A stretch of DNA of 37,500 nucleotides from Neocallimastix lanati (nom. inval.) (taxonomy: Eukaryota; Neocallimastigomycota; Neocallimastigomycetes; Neocallimastigales; Neocallimastigaceae). This document shows positions 12,534-22,766 of the stretch, piece after piece (within the stretch, counting starts at the first letter, position 1; each line of letters begins with the position of its first letter). A program made the translations under genes and the position numbers. The notes beneath the pieces were generated by a model, which saw only the letters and a program-made list of their open reading frames with translations, searched no databases and had not been told where the DNA came from. Location: NCBI GenBank assembly GCA_016946835.1, contig JACVTC010000164.1:102501-140000 (forward strand), written 5' to 3'.

Positions 12534-13256
12534 TCATTTATAAAATAAAATTAAAATATACAATTTATACCTTTATTTTAATATATAAATAATAAAACCC
12601 ATTTCAATTTTATTTTATTATTTAATTAATAATATTCCTATTTATATTTTAAACTTTTTAAGTATTTTTTTTCTTATCAAAATCTCTTTTTTAAATATTA
12701 TATATAATATTATCAAAGAAAAGACACAAAAAAAGAAGTAAATCAATATATTTATATTCTTTAAAAATTAAAGCAAATCTACATTTTTTCCTTATGAATA
12801 TTAAATTCATATAACCTTTGTGTTCATATATTTTGTTATTACTAAATAATTTTTATAAATATTTAATGATATAGAGAGAAATATACATAAATATTAATAT
12901 AATTAAATAAATACTTAAATATTTGATTAGAAATAAAAAATAAAAGTTTAAAAATAATCTGAATCGAAGAAAAAAAAAAATAATAATTAATATGCATATA
13001 AATTAAAAATATTTTTAATTATTTGGAATATTTTGAGAAAATTATTTATAAATATAGGTTATACTAGTCAATGGGTTCTTAATAAAGAAGCGTTTGACTA
13101 TAATGAAATAATTAATTTTTAATAATTGTAGAAATTTATTTTAAAATAAAACACTGAATGAAGAAGAATAAATGTTTTTCTACCTAAAATTATTTATTTA
13201 TTAAAAAGTCTATATTTTTACTAATATAACTCATGGAAAATAAAATATTTTCTATT

Positions 13257-13296
13257 TATATTTATTTATATATTTATTTATTTATTTATTTATCTT
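13257..13296. repeat. TTTA-type microsatellite at the LINE 5' junction
   Basis: A short run of TATTTATTTA units ends exactly where GC-richer LINE sequence begins. It could be the insertion target or the tail of an earlier insertion. Confidence 0.7.
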
Positions 13297-13297
13297 A

Positions 13298-13349
13298 TCC
13301 CCGAGCAGGGGTGTACTCGATTTATGTATTTAAATCGCCTGCAAGGGGA
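13298..13349 (+). other. Nested stem-loop at the LINE 5' end
   Basis: Three stacked helices are visible: TCCCC/GGGGA (13298-13302 with 13345-13349), GCAGG/CCTGC (13305-13309 with 13338-13342) and CGATTTA/TAAATCG (13318-13324 with 13331-13337). A GA/AA internal loop lies between the first two, and an eight-base bulge (13310-13317) on one side precedes the third. Structured LINE 5' ends can be self-cleaving ribozymes or translation elements. I cannot match this fold to a known ribozyme class. Confidence 0.55.
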
Positions 13350-13959
13350 ATTAACTTTACTCTTATAAAGTAGATCCACAGTACTGGTGCAAAATAGTAG
13401 TAAAGTTATATTTTGTGTTAATTAATAACATTATGCGCAATGGTAATGTTATTGGTAAAATTTTTCTGGCGAACACTCACTGCGGAATATAATGGTGCAT
13501 TTTTGGAACATTGTTAAATAAGTTACACCCAAGAATTAGTAATACATTTTCATTGTATTTCTATTTTCATGTAGTATTACTATTCTCATGTAAGAATCTA
13601 TTGTATTCAATTGTATTTCAACTTTATATTTCATGTATCACGTTGTAAGAGATTGATTCACTCTAAATCTTGTAGTAATTTATTTAACTCTTTACTAATT
13701 TTGTGCCATTTTATTTCATCAATTCAATCTTAGTCATTAAATACTTTATGATATTCAATTTAAATAATATACTGAAAAAAGTGCTAAATCAAATTATTTT
13801 TCAATCATTCAACAAACTACTAATTATCGAAATTATTTACTCCAAAAAGATATAAAATTATTACAATTCTCATTATACTCAAGACTTTATAATAAAAATT
13901 GACTTTTTTTTATTTTTTTTTTTTTTTTAGTTATTAATTTTTAGTTTTTTATTACTATT
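13350..13959 (+). other. LINE 5' untranslated region
   Basis: About 600 bases of moderate-complexity sequence follow the 5' fold up to the ATG at 13960. A T-rich tract lies at about 13903-13930 just before the start. No upstream open frame of note was seen. An internal promoter is expected for such elements, but no motif is recognised. Confidence 0.6.
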
Positions 13960-16900
13960 ATGGAAATCCAATTTATAAGAAATAAGAATTTCATTCTAAG
14001 AGGTTCAAGGTGCCACGGTATACCAATGGAGAATACGAAACTACTCTTTATCCGCGGACTTCGATCTTGGCCAGAAATCAAAATGAGAAGACATTTAAAG
14101 AAAACTCTGAATGAATTAAATGATAAGGTTTTATCAGTTAAACGTATTGCTAATTTTAATGATGCATTCTTTAAAATTAAAATAGTAGGTAATGAAGAAG
14201 AATTAACATCTATTACTGATTGTATTGTTAATAGTTTCAAACGTGCTTCAATTAACGTTATTAATTGTAGCAAAAGGAATCATAAATACAGTTTTTCTTC
14301 ACTCAAAAGGAAACATTTTGCCTTATCAGAAAAAGTGAATTCATCTTATAATATCAACTTATTCACTACTTCAAATTCAAATGCAGATTCAAGTCAAAAT
14401 TCAAATTCAAGTTCAAATACAGATTCATGTTCAAGTTCAAGTACAAGCTCAAGTTCAAGTTCAAGTACAAGTTCAAGTACAAGCTCAAGTTCAAGTTCAA
14501 GTACAAGTTTAAGTACAAGTTCAAGTACAGGTTCAAGTTCAAGTTCAAGTCCAAGTTCAAGTACAATTTCAAGTTCAAGTTCAAGTACAAGTTCAAGTAC
14601 AAGTTCAAGTTCAAGTTCAAGTTCAAGTACAAGTTCAAGTTCAATTTCAAATTTATGTTTAAATTCAGTTTCAAGCTCAGATTCAAATTCAAATTTCAGT
14701 TCAATCAATTATAATAATTCCAATAATATTAATAACACTCATATTAATAATAATACAGTTAAAGAATTTTCTCTATGTGTCAGTTGGAATACTAATGGAT
14801 GGAACTTTGATAAAAAAGACAGTGTTGAATTCTTTATTTCAATGTACAAACCACTTTTCTTATGCTTTCAGGAAACAGGAAATGGTTCAGGTTCTAGCAG
14901 TAAATATCCATGTCGAGTATCATTAAAAAACTACAAACATTTCTTCAAAAAAGCTAATAATGAAATTCCCGGTAAAAGAGGTCTTTATATTGGGTTTCAT
15001 AATTCTTGTCAAGCCTCTCTTGAAAACAACACTTATGAGTATATTATTTCCTTGTATACTTATAATTTTTGGAATTTCACTAAATGTTCTATTGGTAATG
15101 TGTACGTACCTCATAGTGGCCATAGCCTTCATGCTAGAGCTGCTAGAATTGAAATATTGTCTTGGTTAAATAGTCACTCTTCTCATCCTTCAATGTTGGT
15201 TGGTGATTTTAATTTACCTACTGAGAAATTAAGTAATTTGCTCTCTAAATTTAGTAATTGGAAAATTCTTCCCTTATGGGGCTCCCCAATTTCATGGAGT
15301 AGAGGTAATAGAGAATCTGATATAGATCATGCGATTGTCAATGATCATATGTTAGATTTACTTTCATATGGTACTTTTATTGACTTTCCCCCCATTTCGG
15401 ATCATAAACCTTTATTAATAAAAGGTAAATGTTTTTCATCAGTTAATTCAGATAATTCTTTCTCTCTGCCTAAAAAGACAGTTAAATGGGATAGATTAAA
15501 ATGTATAAATGAAAAAGAATCAATTTTTGACAACAACTATTTTAGTGTATTAGAGGAAGTGATTCCAGATCCTAATATTAGTATTGATGATATTTCAAAG
15601 AAATTTATTTCAACTTCATTCAATATTGCTAAGGAACTTAATATCACGTCAATTTCAGAAGTTCGAAAATCTTTTTTTCATATGTCGCAGAAAATATTTA
15701 ATTTGCAAAAACTCAAAATGAAATTATATAAATCCATTAAAAGAAGAGGTTCTTATCATAATTTAGATGAATTTGAAGAATTAATTGATAAATATAATAG
15801 AATGTGCAAAATTATTCATCATATGTGTAATATTTATAGGAAAACTGAATACCAACATTGGATTAATACAGGATGTGAATATATGAAATCTCATAACCCT
15901 AAAAAAGCTTGGAAATGGCTTAAAACAACAGCAAAAGTAGATAAATTTAAAAATATGTCAAATTCTCCAGTAAAGGACAAAAATGGTAAACTAGCTACTT
16001 CTACTAAAGAACAGTTAGAAGTATGGCACAATCACTATAAAAAACTTGCTTCAAGCCATTCTGATATCAATAGTGCATTAATCGAATGGTATAATAAATT
16101 TTCCAATGGAACAATTAGGTATACGAGACACAATGAATGGGATATAAATCAAGACATCAGTATAGAAGAAATTAAAGAAGCAATTTTGGCTACTCCAAAT
16201 TTTAAAGCTTCAGGCCCGGATGGAATTCCTATTGAATTTTATAAAGCTTTAATTCCTCCGGATGACGAAAATTCAGTAAATAATTCTTCTTCTGGTTTAA
16301 ATTGTTTACAGAAGATATACTCAAGAATTTGGAATGGAGAATTTCCTAGCTCATGGAATGAAGCAAGTATTATATCTATTCCTAAAAAAGGAGATGATCT
16401 ATCTGATTGTGACAATTATCGAGGTATCTCTCTGATTAACAATGGTATTAAACTCATTTCGAAAATAGTCTCCAAAAGAATTTCAGAATATGGACTTAAA
16501 AATAATTTTATTAGGCCAGAGCAATTTGGATTTCGTACTAAAGAAGAATGTGTTAGTTTATTTATTTCAATTCGAGAAATTTGTCAAAGGCGTAAAAATG
16601 ATAATAAAGAAACTTACCTAGCTTTTCTAGATTTAAAAAAGGCATATGATTCTGTTCCAATAGGTAATATTTTATATAAATTAGATGCTTTAGGTATTAG
16701 AGGTAAATGTTATCAATTTATAAAAAATCTATATTTGACATCCAAAGCTAGTGTTAAAATTGATGATCAATATTCGGAATCTTTTAATATTATGAAAGGA
16801 GTTAGACAAGGTTGTCCACTATCACCAATTCTTTTCAATCTTTTTATTAATGACATTTTTAATGATGTTTCAGAACTTGGAATTCCTTTAGGCGAATCTA

Positions 16901-18429
16901 GATGTTGTGGTGGACTCTTTGCAGATGATATTGTTCTATGCGCACCGTCAAGAACTAAGTTGAAAAAAATGCTTAAGAAGGTAAATGAATGGGCTAAATT
17001 TAATATGATGAATTTTGGAATTAATAAGTGTGCAACGATGGTGATTCGACCAGACACACCTCTTTTTCAAAATAAAAGAGATCCTACTTTTTATCTTGCT
17101 GGTCAACCAATTCCAATAACTAAATGTTATACCTATTTAGGTATACCATTTGATAAAAGCTTATCGTTGAAACCTATTATTAAATTACTTAACTCTAAAG
17201 TAACTAAAGCTCTCTTTTCTGTTAGTAAATTTCTTTCAAATTCCAAAATTCCTATTCCATTTAAGAAGATTATAATTAACTCTTATGTACTTAGTAAAGT
17301 CTCTTACTTTGCACCTTTACTTGGTTCGAATAAAACGAGAACAAATAATACTCAGAAATTAATTAATAAAGGATTAAGATGGATTGCAGGTATACAAAAA
17401 GCCAAATCATTTATTAATGTATATTCTATTTCAAAAGATTTACATATTCCTCCATTGTCAGCTAAGTGTGCTTTGTCTCAGGTCAAATGTTTTGATAAAT
17501 GGAAAAATTCAAATTGTATTATTTCCTATTTAGTTAATAATATTCCAAAATCTAGAAAATATACATGGACAAAAGAAAGTAGAACTCTTAAACGTAAACT
17601 AGAGAAAAGAGGTAATAACGATAATAAAATCAAGGATTTTTATTGGAAAAGAGATATGAAAATCAATTCTATTAAAGCTGAGTTTTATAACAAAAACAAA
17701 TTCGAAGAAACATCAAAATTTATAAAACTTTGTTATGACTATCCTGATCTTTCATATGGTTTCTATTGGCTATTGAGAGCACGAAGCGGATATAGATTAG
17801 ATGCTAGAATTGCTAAAGCTGCAAAAATAGTGGACCAAATGTGTCCTAATTTTTGTCCCTGTTGTAAAAGTAATAAACAATGGATAAGTCATTGGTTAAT
17901 TGATTGTCCCTTTTTCAATCATACTCGTAGTAAAGTTAATGATAAAATTTTATTTTTATATAATGCTTTTTACCGTGGCAACCTAACAAATGATATTGTT
18001 AATAGTAATAATGATAATAGTAATAGTAATAATAGTAATAGTTATAATAGTAATAATAATATTAGTAATAGTATTTTTAGTAATGTTAGTAATAGTATTG
18101 AAAATAATGTGTATATTGATTCTAGTGTGTGTGAAAAAGTGTTTAATTTCCTTCTTGGAGGTCGAAGTATTAATAACAGTACAAGGGAATGGAAGGATCT
18201 ATTTAAGTGCCAGATGAAATCAGGTGCTTATTCTGATACTCCGTTCTTAGTGGTTACTGCGGCACTTCTCCAATCGATTATACCTATTGCTATTGGCCAG
18301 CAATGGTCTTTGTTCAATAGGTTCAAATCGAATCGTACTACTACTACCAAGAGCGTCAATGCTGAAGAAACAGTAAGACAGGCCAGCAGGGCTAGCGCAA
18401 CCAATGAAGATCATAATTTTGTATCTTAA
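13960..18429 (+). CDS. LINE polyprotein: RRM-like N-terminus, APE endonuclease, reverse transcriptase, zinc knuckle
   Basis: Makes the proteins needed for target-primed reverse transcription. Of the 1489 residues, roughly 25-105 look like an RRM-type fold (LLFIRGL, a helix, then FFKIKIV and a second helix), an ORF1-like RNA-binding part fused in frame. Residues about 137-252 are a Ser/Thr linker encoded by TCAAGT-type hexamers. The endonuclease has SWNTNGW (275), FQETG, GDFNLP (D416, N418), SDIDHAIV and SDH (480-482). The reverse transcriptase has KASGPDGIP (from 749), DLKKAYD (D891), GVRQGCPLSPILF and FADD (987-990). A zinc knuckle C-x2-C-x8-H-x4-C lies at C1299, C1302, H1311 and C1316, followed by an Asn/Ser linker encoded by AATAGT repeats. 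All catalytic motifs are intact. I see no RNase H domain. It may belong to the L1/Tx1-like group, but the clade is not resolved. Confidence 0.92.
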   Translation: MEIQFIRNKNFILRGSRCHGIPMENTKLLFIRGLRSWPEIKMRRHLKKTLNELNDKVLSVKRIANFNDAFFKIKIVGNEEELTSITDCIVNSFKRASINVINCSKRNHKYSFSSLKRKHFALSEKVNSSYNINLFTTSNSNADSSQNSNSSSNTDSCSSSSTSSSSSSSTSSSTSSSSSSSTSLSTSSSTGSSSSSSPSSSTISSSSSSTSSSTSSSSSSSSSTSSSSISNLCLNSVSSSDSNSNFSSINYNNSNNINNTHINNNTVKEFSLCVSWNTNGWNFDKKDSVEFFISMYKPLFLCFQETGNGSGSSSKYPCRVSLKNYKHFFKKANNEIPGKRGLYIGFHNSCQASLENNTYEYIISLYTYNFWNFTKCSIGNVYVPHSGHSLHARAARIEILSWLNSHSSHPSMLVGDFNLPTEKLSNLLSKFSNWKILPLWGSPISWSRGNRESDIDHAIVNDHMLDLLSYGTFIDFPPISDHKPLLIKGKCFSSVNSDNSFSLPKKTVKWDRLKCINEKESIFDNNYFSVLEEVIPDPNISIDDISKKFISTSFNIAKELNITSISEVRKSFFHMSQKIFNLQKLKMKLYKSIKRRGSYHNLDEFEELIDKYNRMCKIIHHMCNIYRKTEYQHWINTGCEYMKSHNPKKAWKWLKTTAKVDKFKNMSNSPVKDKNGKLATSTKEQLEVWHNHYKKLASSHSDINSALIEWYNKFSNGTIRYTRHNEWDINQDISIEEIKEAILATPNFKASGPDGIPIEFYKALIPPDDENSVNNSSSGLNCLQKIYSRIWNGEFPSSWNEASIISIPKKGDDLSDCDNYRGISLINNGIKLISKIVSKRISEYGLKNNFIRPEQFGFRTKEECVSLFISIREICQRRKNDNKETYLAFLDLKKAYDSVPIGNILYKLDALGIRGKCYQFIKNLYLTSKASVKIDDQYSESFNIMKGVRQGCPLSPILFNLFINDIFNDVSELGIPLGESRCCGGLFADDIVLCAPSRTKLKKMLKKVNEWAKFNMMNFGINKCATMVIRPDTPLFQNKRDPTFYLAGQPIPITKCYTYLGIPFDKSLSLKPIIKLLNSKVTKALFSVSKFLSNSKIPIPFKKIIINSYVLSKVSYFAPLLGSNKTRTNNTQKLINKGLRWIAGIQKAKSFINVYSISKDLHIPPLSAKCALSQVKCFDKWKNSNCIISYLVNNIPKSRKYTWTKESRTLKRKLEKRGNNDNKIKDFYWKRDMKINSIKAEFYNKNKFEETSKFIKLCYDYPDLSYGFYWLLRARSGYRLDARIAKAAKIVDQMCPNFCPCCKSNKQWISHWLIDCPFFNHTRSKVNDKILFLYNAFYRGNLTNDIVNSNNDNSNSNNSNSYNSNNNISNSIFSNVSNSIENNVYIDSSVCEKVFNFLLGGRSINNSTREWKDLFKCQMKSGAYSDTPFLVVTAALLQSIIPIAIGQQWSLFNRFKSNRTTTTKSVNAEETVRQASRASATNEDHNFVS
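14370..14710 (+). repeat. Coding hexamer minisatellite (TCAAGT/ACAAGT)
   Basis: An in-frame array of TCAAGT-like hexamers encodes a Ser/Thr-rich linker in the LINE protein. Its periodicity opens long shadow frames in other registers (LNLNLY, LELELV and KFKYKF proteins), none of which is real. Confidence 0.92.
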
Positions 18430-18460
18430 AATTATGATTAACATTGCGAAGTCAAAGTTA

Positions 18461-18484
18461 ATTATTATACTTCAGTATAATAAT
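18461..18484 (+). other. 3' UTR hairpin of the LINE
   Basis: ATTATTATAC, loop TTCA, GTATAATAAT: a perfect 10-bp stem about 30 bases after the stop codon. Many LINE reverse transcriptases recognise a 3' UTR stem-loop, so this is a plausible recognition element. The following bases include TTGTGAAGTCTTA, which resembles the end of the local SINE. Confidence 0.6.
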
Positions 18485-18515
18485 GCCCTTGTGAAGTCTT
18501 ACAAATATTAATTAA

Positions 18516-18664
18516 ATGAAACTAGAATATATTATACCATTATTTTATTTTTATTTTGTGTTTTATTTTTTGTTTATTTTTTTATCTTTTTTTTCTTTTT
18601 TATTATTTTATTACATGTATTTTATCAAATATTTAATTAATAAAGATGAAACAAGTTTGCTGCC

Positions 18665-18695
<31 letters not shown>

Positions 18696-19950
18696 TATTT
18701 ATTTATCTTTTTAAAGTTTTCTTTTAAAAGTCCACTTTCATTATTTATATCATATAAAAGTTAAAACTATTTTATTAATATATCAATATATTATAATATA
18801 ATTTAATACAAATTTTTTAAATTTTAATATATTTCAATATAAAATGATATTATAGTATAACATTTTAATACATTTAAATACATTTTGTTTAATTCTCTAA
18901 TTATAAAAATTCTTTATCAATACTATTATTAAAGGATTGTAATTTTTAATAATATTAATACTAATAATATAAAATAATTCATTATAACATAATATTAATA
19001 TAAATTTAATGAATTTTAATATAAAACAATATAAAATAATATTAAATAATACAATTTAATGTAGAAACATTTTAATACATTTTGTATTTGTTTACTTTTA
19101 TAATTATTTGTTATAAAGATTCTTAATAATAATAACCGTTGATATCAACAATAATAACAGTGTACTTTTAAAAACATATTAAAAATTTTGCTATTAATGC
19201 TGCTAAAAACGGCACTATAAGATAGGACAAGTGACAAATAGACATTTTTAATATTTTTTTTCAATAATATCCTTATTTTTAATTAAATAAATATTAATTT
19301 TAATAATCCTATAATATATATTATATATATAATATCCAATCATATCATTTAAAATTTTAAGGAATTTTTTTCAATTAATATTTTCTTTTATTTAAATTAT
19401 AAATTATTTGTAAAATATTTTTTTTTATTAATAAAAAGAATTTAATAGAAAGAATATTAATATTTTTTTGTTTATTATTTTTAATATAATTTTTATTTAT
19501 AAAAAAAAAAAAAAATTAGTATAAATATTTGAAAAAAATCCAAAAAAAATTTTTTTTTTTTTCATTTTTATCTTTTGAATTATTATTTTTTTTTATTTTA
19601 AAATATTAGTAAATATTATAAATTATTTTAAAATATTAAATAAAAATAATAAATATTATTTGAAAATTAAAAGTAAAAATAATTATTTAAATTTAAATTT
19701 ATCAAATACATTAAATTGAAAATAAAATAAAAAAAAATAGAGTGTTTTATTTTAGAAGCTAAACTAATTAAATTTATAAAAATAAATAGTATTTAAAATA
19801 TTTATAAAATAATAATTAAAGTCCGGATAAAAAAAAATATTATTATTTTAATTTAAAAATTCTTATCTTAGTAAATCTTCTATCTTTAATTAAATTTGAT
19901 TTATTTCTTTTTTATTTATTCTGTGTGAAAAATTGAGCTAAATAATAAAA
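18516..19950. other. AT-rich intergenic DNA between the LINE and TFIIB
   Basis: No gene is supported. It contains poly(A) at about 18669-18694 and 19501-19515, and TAATATAA-type low complexity. A slightly richer patch at about 19195-19245 (GCTGCTAAAAACGGCACTAT) was examined and not identified. The last 100 bases hold the TFIIB promoter, but no clear element is visible. Confidence 0.7.
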
Positions 19951-20268
19951 ATGGCTGGTAGAAAAGTAGATTTAAATTTAAGATTATATTGTAAGGACTG
20001 TAAAGATCCAGTTCCAAATATTGTTGAGAACTTTGCTGCAGGGGATTTGATTTGTGGAAATTGTGGTATATTTTAGTTCTTTATTTGTTTAATTTTTCTT
20101 TCGTTTAATTTTTTATTTTATTTTATTTTTTTTCTTTTTATTTTTTTTTTTTTTTTATTTAAATATATTTTTATTTTATTTTATTTTTATTTTTTTTATT
20201 TGAATTAATATATTTTATTATATATTGTATTATTCAAATCAAATTATAATAATATAAAATATAAAAAT

Positions 20269-20304
<36 letters not shown>

Positions 20305-20723
20305 CACTAAAATAAAAATTAAAAAAAAAAAAAAAAAAAAAAAAATAAAAATAAAAATAAAATATGAATAAATATAAAAAGAATAAAATGAAATAAAATA
20401 AAATAAAATTGAAATATAAATTATATTTTAATTAAAAATAGAATTATTATTAACAAAAATATTAATAAATTTAATTTCAGTATTTAAAATAATAAATATA
20501 TCTTAGATAAATAGAATAAAATGTGTTAACTATAATATATGACATTTTAATATTATATAAATAAAATAAAATGAATGACCATAATATATAACAATTTAAA
20601 TATTTGATAACCAATGTACAATTAAAAAAAAAAAAAAAATTGAAAAATTCAGTAATTAGAGAAAGGATAACAATAATACATATTAATTTCAGAAATTTAT
20701 ACACAATAGTTTAATCATTTACA

Positions 20724-20812
<89 letters not shown>

Positions 20813-21260
20813 TGAAAATAAGTAAAATATATGAAAATTAAACTATTAATTATAATTATTACTGATATCTCTAATACAATTTAATTGACATAAAGTATAT
20901 TTCATTATCCTAATTAGTTTAAAATATTTTAAACTAAAATGAATACTAATTATTTATATCAGTTAAAAATTTATTAATTTAAAATTTAAAGATTGTTTAA
21001 TACTTCTTTTTAACATCATATTTTAATTATAATGAATAATTAATAGTAATTGTAATATTTATTTAAATTTAAATAATTTAATTATTTGATAATTCATAAT
21101 AGGACTTGTACTAGGTAATAGAATTATTGATACCAGAAGTGAATGGCGTACTTTCTCTAATAGCGATGAAGGAAATGATGATCCATCTCGTGTTGGTAAA
21201 TATCTTTATTAATAAATATATAATATAAATAATAATGAAAAATAATAGTTGTAATAAAAA

Positions 21261-21310
<50 letters not shown>

Positions 21311-22188
21311 ATAATAATAATAATAATAATGTTAAAAAATTATAAATAAATATATACAAATGTGTTTGAATAATTCAAGGTGGTGTAACGAATCCATTAT
21401 TGGATCCAAAATTGGAATCTACTAATATTTCAAGGAGAGATGGAGGTTCAGGTACCTCTCGTCAATTAAATAGAACTTTGAATAAAGTTATAGATGTAAA
21501 ATCTGAAAAAATGTTAGTTGCTGTTTTCAAAGAAATTCAATCTATGGCAGATAGAATTGGTCTTAACAAAGTTGTTGCTGATACAGCTAAGCAATTATAT
21601 AAAAAAGCAGAAGAGAAACGTGCTGAAGGTGAAAGGTCATTAAAAAGTAAAAAGCAAGAATATATTATAGCTACCTGTATATTTATTGCTTGTAAGCAAT
21701 GTAGAGTACCTCGTACCTTTAAAGAAATTTGTAATTTAACTAAAGTACCTAAAAGGGAAATTGGTCGTTGTTATAATCTTTTAAAGAAAATTTTATATGT
21801 ACAAGGACCTAATGAAAAAACTAAGATTGATGATATTAGTATCAATGAAATTGTCACAGCTGATTCAGGTAATGATAAAATTGAATCCTTCATTGGACGT
21901 TTCGGTACTCAACTTAATCTTCCACCTAATATTCAAAAATATGCTAAAACTATTGCTATTAATGCAGCTAATGATGGTACATTAGGTGGTAAGAGTACTA
22001 CTACTTTAGTAGCTGCTGCTCTTTACTTTGCAACCCATATGCATAGTGATCAAAAGAGTTCGAAGGAAGTAGCTGAAGTTTGTGGTTGTACTGAATCTAC
22101 AATGAAAACAGCTTATAAACAACTTTATAACCATCGTAATAGAATTACCACACCAGAAATTCCAAGTGATGCTTGGTTTCCTCCATAA
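19951..22188 (+). CDS. SUA7: Transcription initiation factor IIB (TFIIB), three exons
   Basis: General RNA polymerase II factor that bridges TBP at the promoter and the polymerase. By-eye model: exons 19951-20065, 21103-21195 and 21380-22188, GT-AG introns of 1037 and 184 bases, both phase 1, joining to 338 residues, the usual family length. The N-terminal zinc ribbon has C14, C17, C35 and C38 (YCKDC...ICGNCG). The B-reader/linker follows with SEWRTFSN and DPSRVGG. Two cyclin folds then follow (roughly residues 115-200 with [20 protein letters not shown], and 210-305 with [17 protein letters not shown]). The fifth Cys-like spacing and [10 protein letters not shown] match eukaryotic TFIIB. The start is the only ATG upstream of the zinc ribbon, in the context AAAAATGGC. 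The long first intron is unusual here and is described separately. The identity is clear; the yeast symbol is used by homology. Confidence 0.94.
20066..21102 (+). other. Long first intron of the TFIIB gene
   Basis: 1037 bases between GTATAT and AG. It holds poly(A) runs (about 20276-20304 and 20319-20344), an AAT microsatellite (about 20722-20812), a perfect 24-bp palindrome at 20914-20937, and an outer pair ACTGATAT (20861-20868) / ATATCAGT (20956-20963) that encloses the palindrome. I see no snoRNA boxes in it. Other introns in the window are about 85-200 bases. Confidence 0.8.
20722..20812. repeat. (AAT)n microsatellite in TFIIB intron 1
   Basis: About 30 uninterrupted AAT/ATA trinucleotides. 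Confidence 0.95.
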
Positions 22189-22420
22189 CTTTTCATATAT
22201 ATATATATTAAAGTCTATTCTTATTCTTACTTTTCTAATTTAATTTCTTTCTTTTGAATATATATAACTAAAAATAAAATTAAAAGAAAAAAAATTTTTT
22301 TTTTTTTTTTTTTAATATTATTATAATTTACTTTTTTTTTTTTACTTCATATTTATTATATATTTTTATTTTTATTTTTATTTTTATTTTTATTTATATA
22401 TATATATATATTAATTAATT
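22189..22420. other. TFIIB 3' flank
   Basis: AT-rich sequence with poly(T) and TTTTTA repeats. It probably contains the TFIIB polyadenylation site, but no distinctive signal stands out. Confidence 0.6.
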
Positions 22421-22725
22421 TTTATTATTACTATTATTATTATATTTCTTATTTATTCTCATTTTTATTAAATTAATGCCTTTAATATATATATAAATAT
22501 ATACTACGAAAAATAAAAAATAAAAATAAAAAAAAATAAAATAAAATAAAATAAAAATAATAAGATAAAATAAAGTTAAAAATAAAAATATATATATATT
22601 TATTTATATATATATATATATATTATATTTTACTTCATATTATATTATTTTTATTTTTATTATTTTTATTATATGTATTTTAATTAAATTTTATTGTAAC
22701 TTTTGTTACTTTTTTTTTTTACAAG

Positions 22726-22766
<41 letters not shown>

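Larger units (their letters stand above)
9603..13296. other. AT-rich intergenic DNA between FAD synthase and the LINE
   Basis: No intact gene is supported. The region carries several tandem repeats listed separately, poly(T) runs (about 9882-9904 and 10318-10350), TTATTTA-type repeats (about 11130-11470) and a TA run at about 11859-11886. Two short codon-like islands occur: 12238-12312 reads EQCVISLTDYNEVLPYDINI, and 13057-13122 reads IGYTSQWVLNKEAFDYNEII. They may be remnants of a dead gene but are too short to assign. Confidence 0.65.
13297..18515 (+). mobile_element. Non-LTR retrotransposon (LINE), apparently full length
   Basis: The element starts with an abrupt shift from the TTTA repeat to GC-richer sequence at about 13297. 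It has a leader of about 660 bases, one uninterrupted protein frame (13960-18429), and a 3' UTR of about 85 bases with a perfect 10-bp hairpin. No long terminal repeats are present. The encoded APE-type endonuclease and reverse transcriptase define a target-primed retrotransposon. Both ends are estimates: I found no convincing target-site duplication and no poly(A) tail. The lack of stops or frameshifts over 1489 codons, in a genome where other dead sequences are riddled with them, suggests recent insertion. Confidence 0.88.

Noticed and set aside
14366-14714. Three long overlapping frames (minus-strand Leu/Asn and Glu/Leu repeats, plus-strand Lys/Phe repeats) inside the LINE
   Set aside because: They are shadow frames of the TCAAGT hexamer array that encodes the Ser/Thr linker of the real LINE protein.
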